Shown: positions 62,214 through 64,000 of the stretch, one piece after another
Numbering within the stretch: the stretch's first letter is position 1
Layout of the letters: each line of letters starts with the position of its first letter
From: Saccharicrinis sp965230625
Lineage (GTDB): Bacteria; Bacteroidota; Bacteroidia; Bacteroidales; Marinilabiliaceae
Direction of reading: 5' to 3'
Assembly: GCA_965230625.1 (NCBI GenBank)
Contig: CBDDLL010000001.1
Location: 1,054,001 to 1,118,000, forward strand
Length of the DNA: 64,000 nucleotides
The notes under the pieces: generated by a model
Databases searched by the model: none
The model's input: only the letters and a program-made list of their open reading frames with translations
What the model was told of the DNA's origin: nothing
Translations under genes and position numbers: made by a program

Positions 62214-64000
62214 TTAAGGATTAGTTGTTTTTCTTTTTTGAGCCAGATAGTAATAACATAATGGAATAAAATACAAGCTAACCAATGTACCTATAGTCAT
62301 ACCACCAATAACACTCCATGCTAATGGTTGTTGCAGCCTTGAACCCATATCACTGCTAAATAAAAATGGAATCATGGCCAAAATGGTGGTGGCACTGGTC
62401 ATGATTATAGGTTTTAACCTTCGTTTACCGGCCTGATGAATTGCTTCCATCACGGAAAGATTATTTTTCATTAACCGGTTTATGGTATCAATTTTAAGGA
62501 TAGAATCATTAATAATAATTCCTGTCATAACAATCATCCCAATTATACTCATCAGATTTAAGCTATTACCCGTAACATATAAAACCAAAAGAGCTCCAGC
62601 TATATCAATAGGTATTTCAATTAATACAATTAACGGGTGTAGTAATGATTCGAACTGGGCTGCCAAGATAAAATATAACAATACTATAGAAACCAATAGG
62701 ATTATTATTAACTCCTTTAAAAGCGTTGTGTTCTCCATAATACCTCCCGTAAAATCAACATCAATGTGAGAGTACTTTGTTAGTACTTTATTAAAGCAGT
62801 CTTGTAAAAAAGCAGCTTCGTCTTCAGTAACATCATAAGCTAACTCTACGTAAGTTTTGGATTTACCACCGTTAAAAAGCTTGTAACCATTACTTTGATT
62901 AACGGACACTAAGGCTGATATTGGTATTTTACTTTTACTTTTGGAGCGGACAAAGGTGGTCGCAATTAATTCCTGGATGCCTTTTTCTTCTCCCGACAGA
63001 AAAACCGGAACCCTGTATTGACCGTTCTTCATAGTAAATATTTGTAAACGGTTAAGGGTTTTTTTCAATACAGATATTAGTTCATTTACGCTTACACCAT
63101 AAAGTAGCAGTTTTTCGTAATTAGGTATTAATTCATAGTATTTTTGTAAGGGCAGTTTATTTTTTGAATCAAAACCTGAAATCATGGTTATTTCCCTGAT
63201 AATCTCATTCAGTTCCTCCGGCCTAGGTGGAACCTGGCTGTTTTTACTTTTAAATCGCACCTCAAAAGGAGCTGATTGTGAATCAAATACTTTCTCAAAA
63301 ACAGTTTCCGGTACATTATTTTTTATAATGGCATCGGGATATTTTTCCTGACAAAACGCCCTGATATTATAATCAAATTGATCAAGTTTGTTTTCTGATT
63401 GGGTACTGATGTATAATCGTGCCTCAGAAGATCCCATTTTGTTCGATTTATCCAACACAAAATCCTGTTCACCTATTAAACAGGAAGAAAGCTCAATTAA
63501 AGAATCATTGGAAGATAACAAAGCTTCAATTCTCCTTAGGTTTTCATTGGTATTGATGTTTCTGTTCCAGTCAAAGGAGTAGACCATTTCTGTTTTTTTA
63601 AAAACCGGAAACCTTTCTTTTATAATTTGTTGAAATACAAAAACACCAACTGCAATTAAAACAAATGCTCCTGAGAAAAACCATATTTTATACCTGAATA
63701 CATAATCAAATACTTTTACATAGGTATCTTCTATGCGACTATAAAAACTAAGTTTTCTAAATACTTTCTGAATTGTTGTGGATTGTGATGTTTGCTTGGT
63801 ATCACGATAAAAAAGCTTAAAATAAACAGGTATTATGGTAAAAGAAACAATGAGCGATACTCCTAAACCTATAGTTACAGCCATGGCTTGATCGTAAAAT
63901 AGTGCTCCTGATATTCCGCTTAAAAAAATCAGCGGAACAAATACAGCACATGTGGTTAGTACCGAACTAATCATTGGTCTGATAACTTCATTGGTGCCCC
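62214..64000 (-). CDS. RND-family efflux permease, C-terminal part (cut by the window edge)
   Basis: The visible 590 or so residues start within the N-terminal membrane domain (VFVPLIFLSGISGALFYDQ is the helix IV-VI region). They continue through a periplasmic porter domain and a second set of six helices ending in LVSLYFIPLCYYYLAQK. This is the C-terminal half of a hydrophobe/heavy-metal efflux-type RND permease of about 1000 residues, driven by proton motive force. The frame stays open to base 64000, so the true start lies outside. Its membrane-fusion protein and outer-membrane partner are not in the window. Confidence 0.9.
   Translation of the reverse strand, partial: GTNEVIRPMISSVLTTCAVFVPLIFLSGISGALFYDQAMAVTIGLGVSLIVSFTIIPVYFKLFYRDTKQTSQSTTIQKVFRKLSFYSRIEDTYVKVFDYVFRYKIWFFSGAFVLIAVGVFVFQQIIKERFPVFKKTEMVYSFDWNRNINTNENLRRIEALLSSNDSLIELSSCLIGEQDFVLDKSNKMGSSEARLYISTQSENKLDQFDYNIRAFCQEKYPDAIIKNNVPETVFEKVFDSQSAPFEVRFKSKNSQVPPRPEELNEIIREITMISGFDSKNKLPLQKYYELIPNYEKLLLYGVSVNELISVLKKTLNRLQIFTMKNGQYRVPVFLSGEEKGIQELIATTFVRSKSKSKIPISALVSVNQSNGYKLFNGGKSKTYVELAYDVTEDEAAFLQDCFNKVLTKYSHIDVDFTGGIMENTTLLKELIIILLVSIVLLYFILAAQFESLLHPLIVLIEIPIDIAGALLVLYVTGNSLNLMSIIGMIVMTGIIINDSILKIDTINRLMKNNLSVMEAIHQAGKRRLKPIIMTSATTILAMIPFLFSSDMGSRLQQPLAWSVIGGMTIGTLVSLYFIPLCYYYLAQKRKTTNP

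Noticed and set aside
1..64000. CRISPR arrays, tRNA or rRNA genes, transposase genes
   Set aside because: I looked for regular direct repeats, tRNA T-arm patterns and transposase motifs and found none. Absence by eye is weaker than a computed scan.

Overview
The window is an AT-rich bacterial chromosome segment that I assign to the Bacteroidota, probably a marine or anaerobic member of the Marinilabiliales/Bacteroidales. The grounds are promoter -7 boxes of the form TAnnTTTG, a type IX secretion (Por) sorting tail at 42278-43774, CarboxypepD_reg-like proteins, a K+-dependent-type membrane pyrophosphatase, an SpmA/SpmB fusion, and the lack of Shine-Dalgarno sequences. The genus is not resolved. 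I saw no tRNA, rRNA, CRISPR array or complete insertion sequence.

Layout. 0.2-15 kb: a TPR sensor kinase, an AraC regulator, an Ig-like repeat protein, a Pif1-type helicase, two CarboxypepD_reg proteins, dapD, a TsaC-type tRNA-modification enzyme, a thioesterase, a PLP-dependent dehydratase and hppA. 15.1-30.7 kb: a large two-armed tellurium-resistance-like (Ter) locus. Its plus arm is TerD, divergent TerD, two vWA proteins, PP2C phosphatase, kinase and CaCA antiporter. Its minus arm is one transcription unit of YceG, TelA, TerD and TerD, followed by a nucleoside-type biosynthetic unit of C-C lyase, PRTase-TRSP, StiP-PELOTA and HAD. The arms converge on a terminator near 22.3 kb. 30.8-42.1 kb: a MITE-like element, then dnaG, a flavin-binding protein, a REP-like palindrome cluster, SpmAB, an outer-membrane protein, transketolase and a surface metallopeptidase/beta-propeller protein. 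42.3-50.1 kb: a CARDB/T9SS protein, a lipocalin-like protein, a single-module type I PKS (KS-AT-DH-ACP-TE, no KR) and a STAS-like protein.

50.6-61.5 kb is the least ordinary part. It holds signal peptidase I (lepB) followed on the minus strand by four paralogous secreted proteins, each with four retropepsin-like aspartic-protease lobes, and then by a truncated second copy of the lepB 3' end. The last 245 bp of that copy are identical to lepB, and one array member is broken by a one-base frameshift. The array looks like a tandem duplication still being remodelled by gene conversion. The window closes with a small membrane protein, a DUF1573 lipoprotein and the C-terminal half of an RND efflux permease.

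How the parts work together: the Ter locus combines Ca2+-binding TerD proteins, a reversible phosphorylation triad, a cation exchanger and a predicted small-molecule pathway, as described for Ter stress-response systems. The PKS with its small neighbours may be a compact secondary-metabolite locus. Family assignments come from motifs read by eye; no database search was run.
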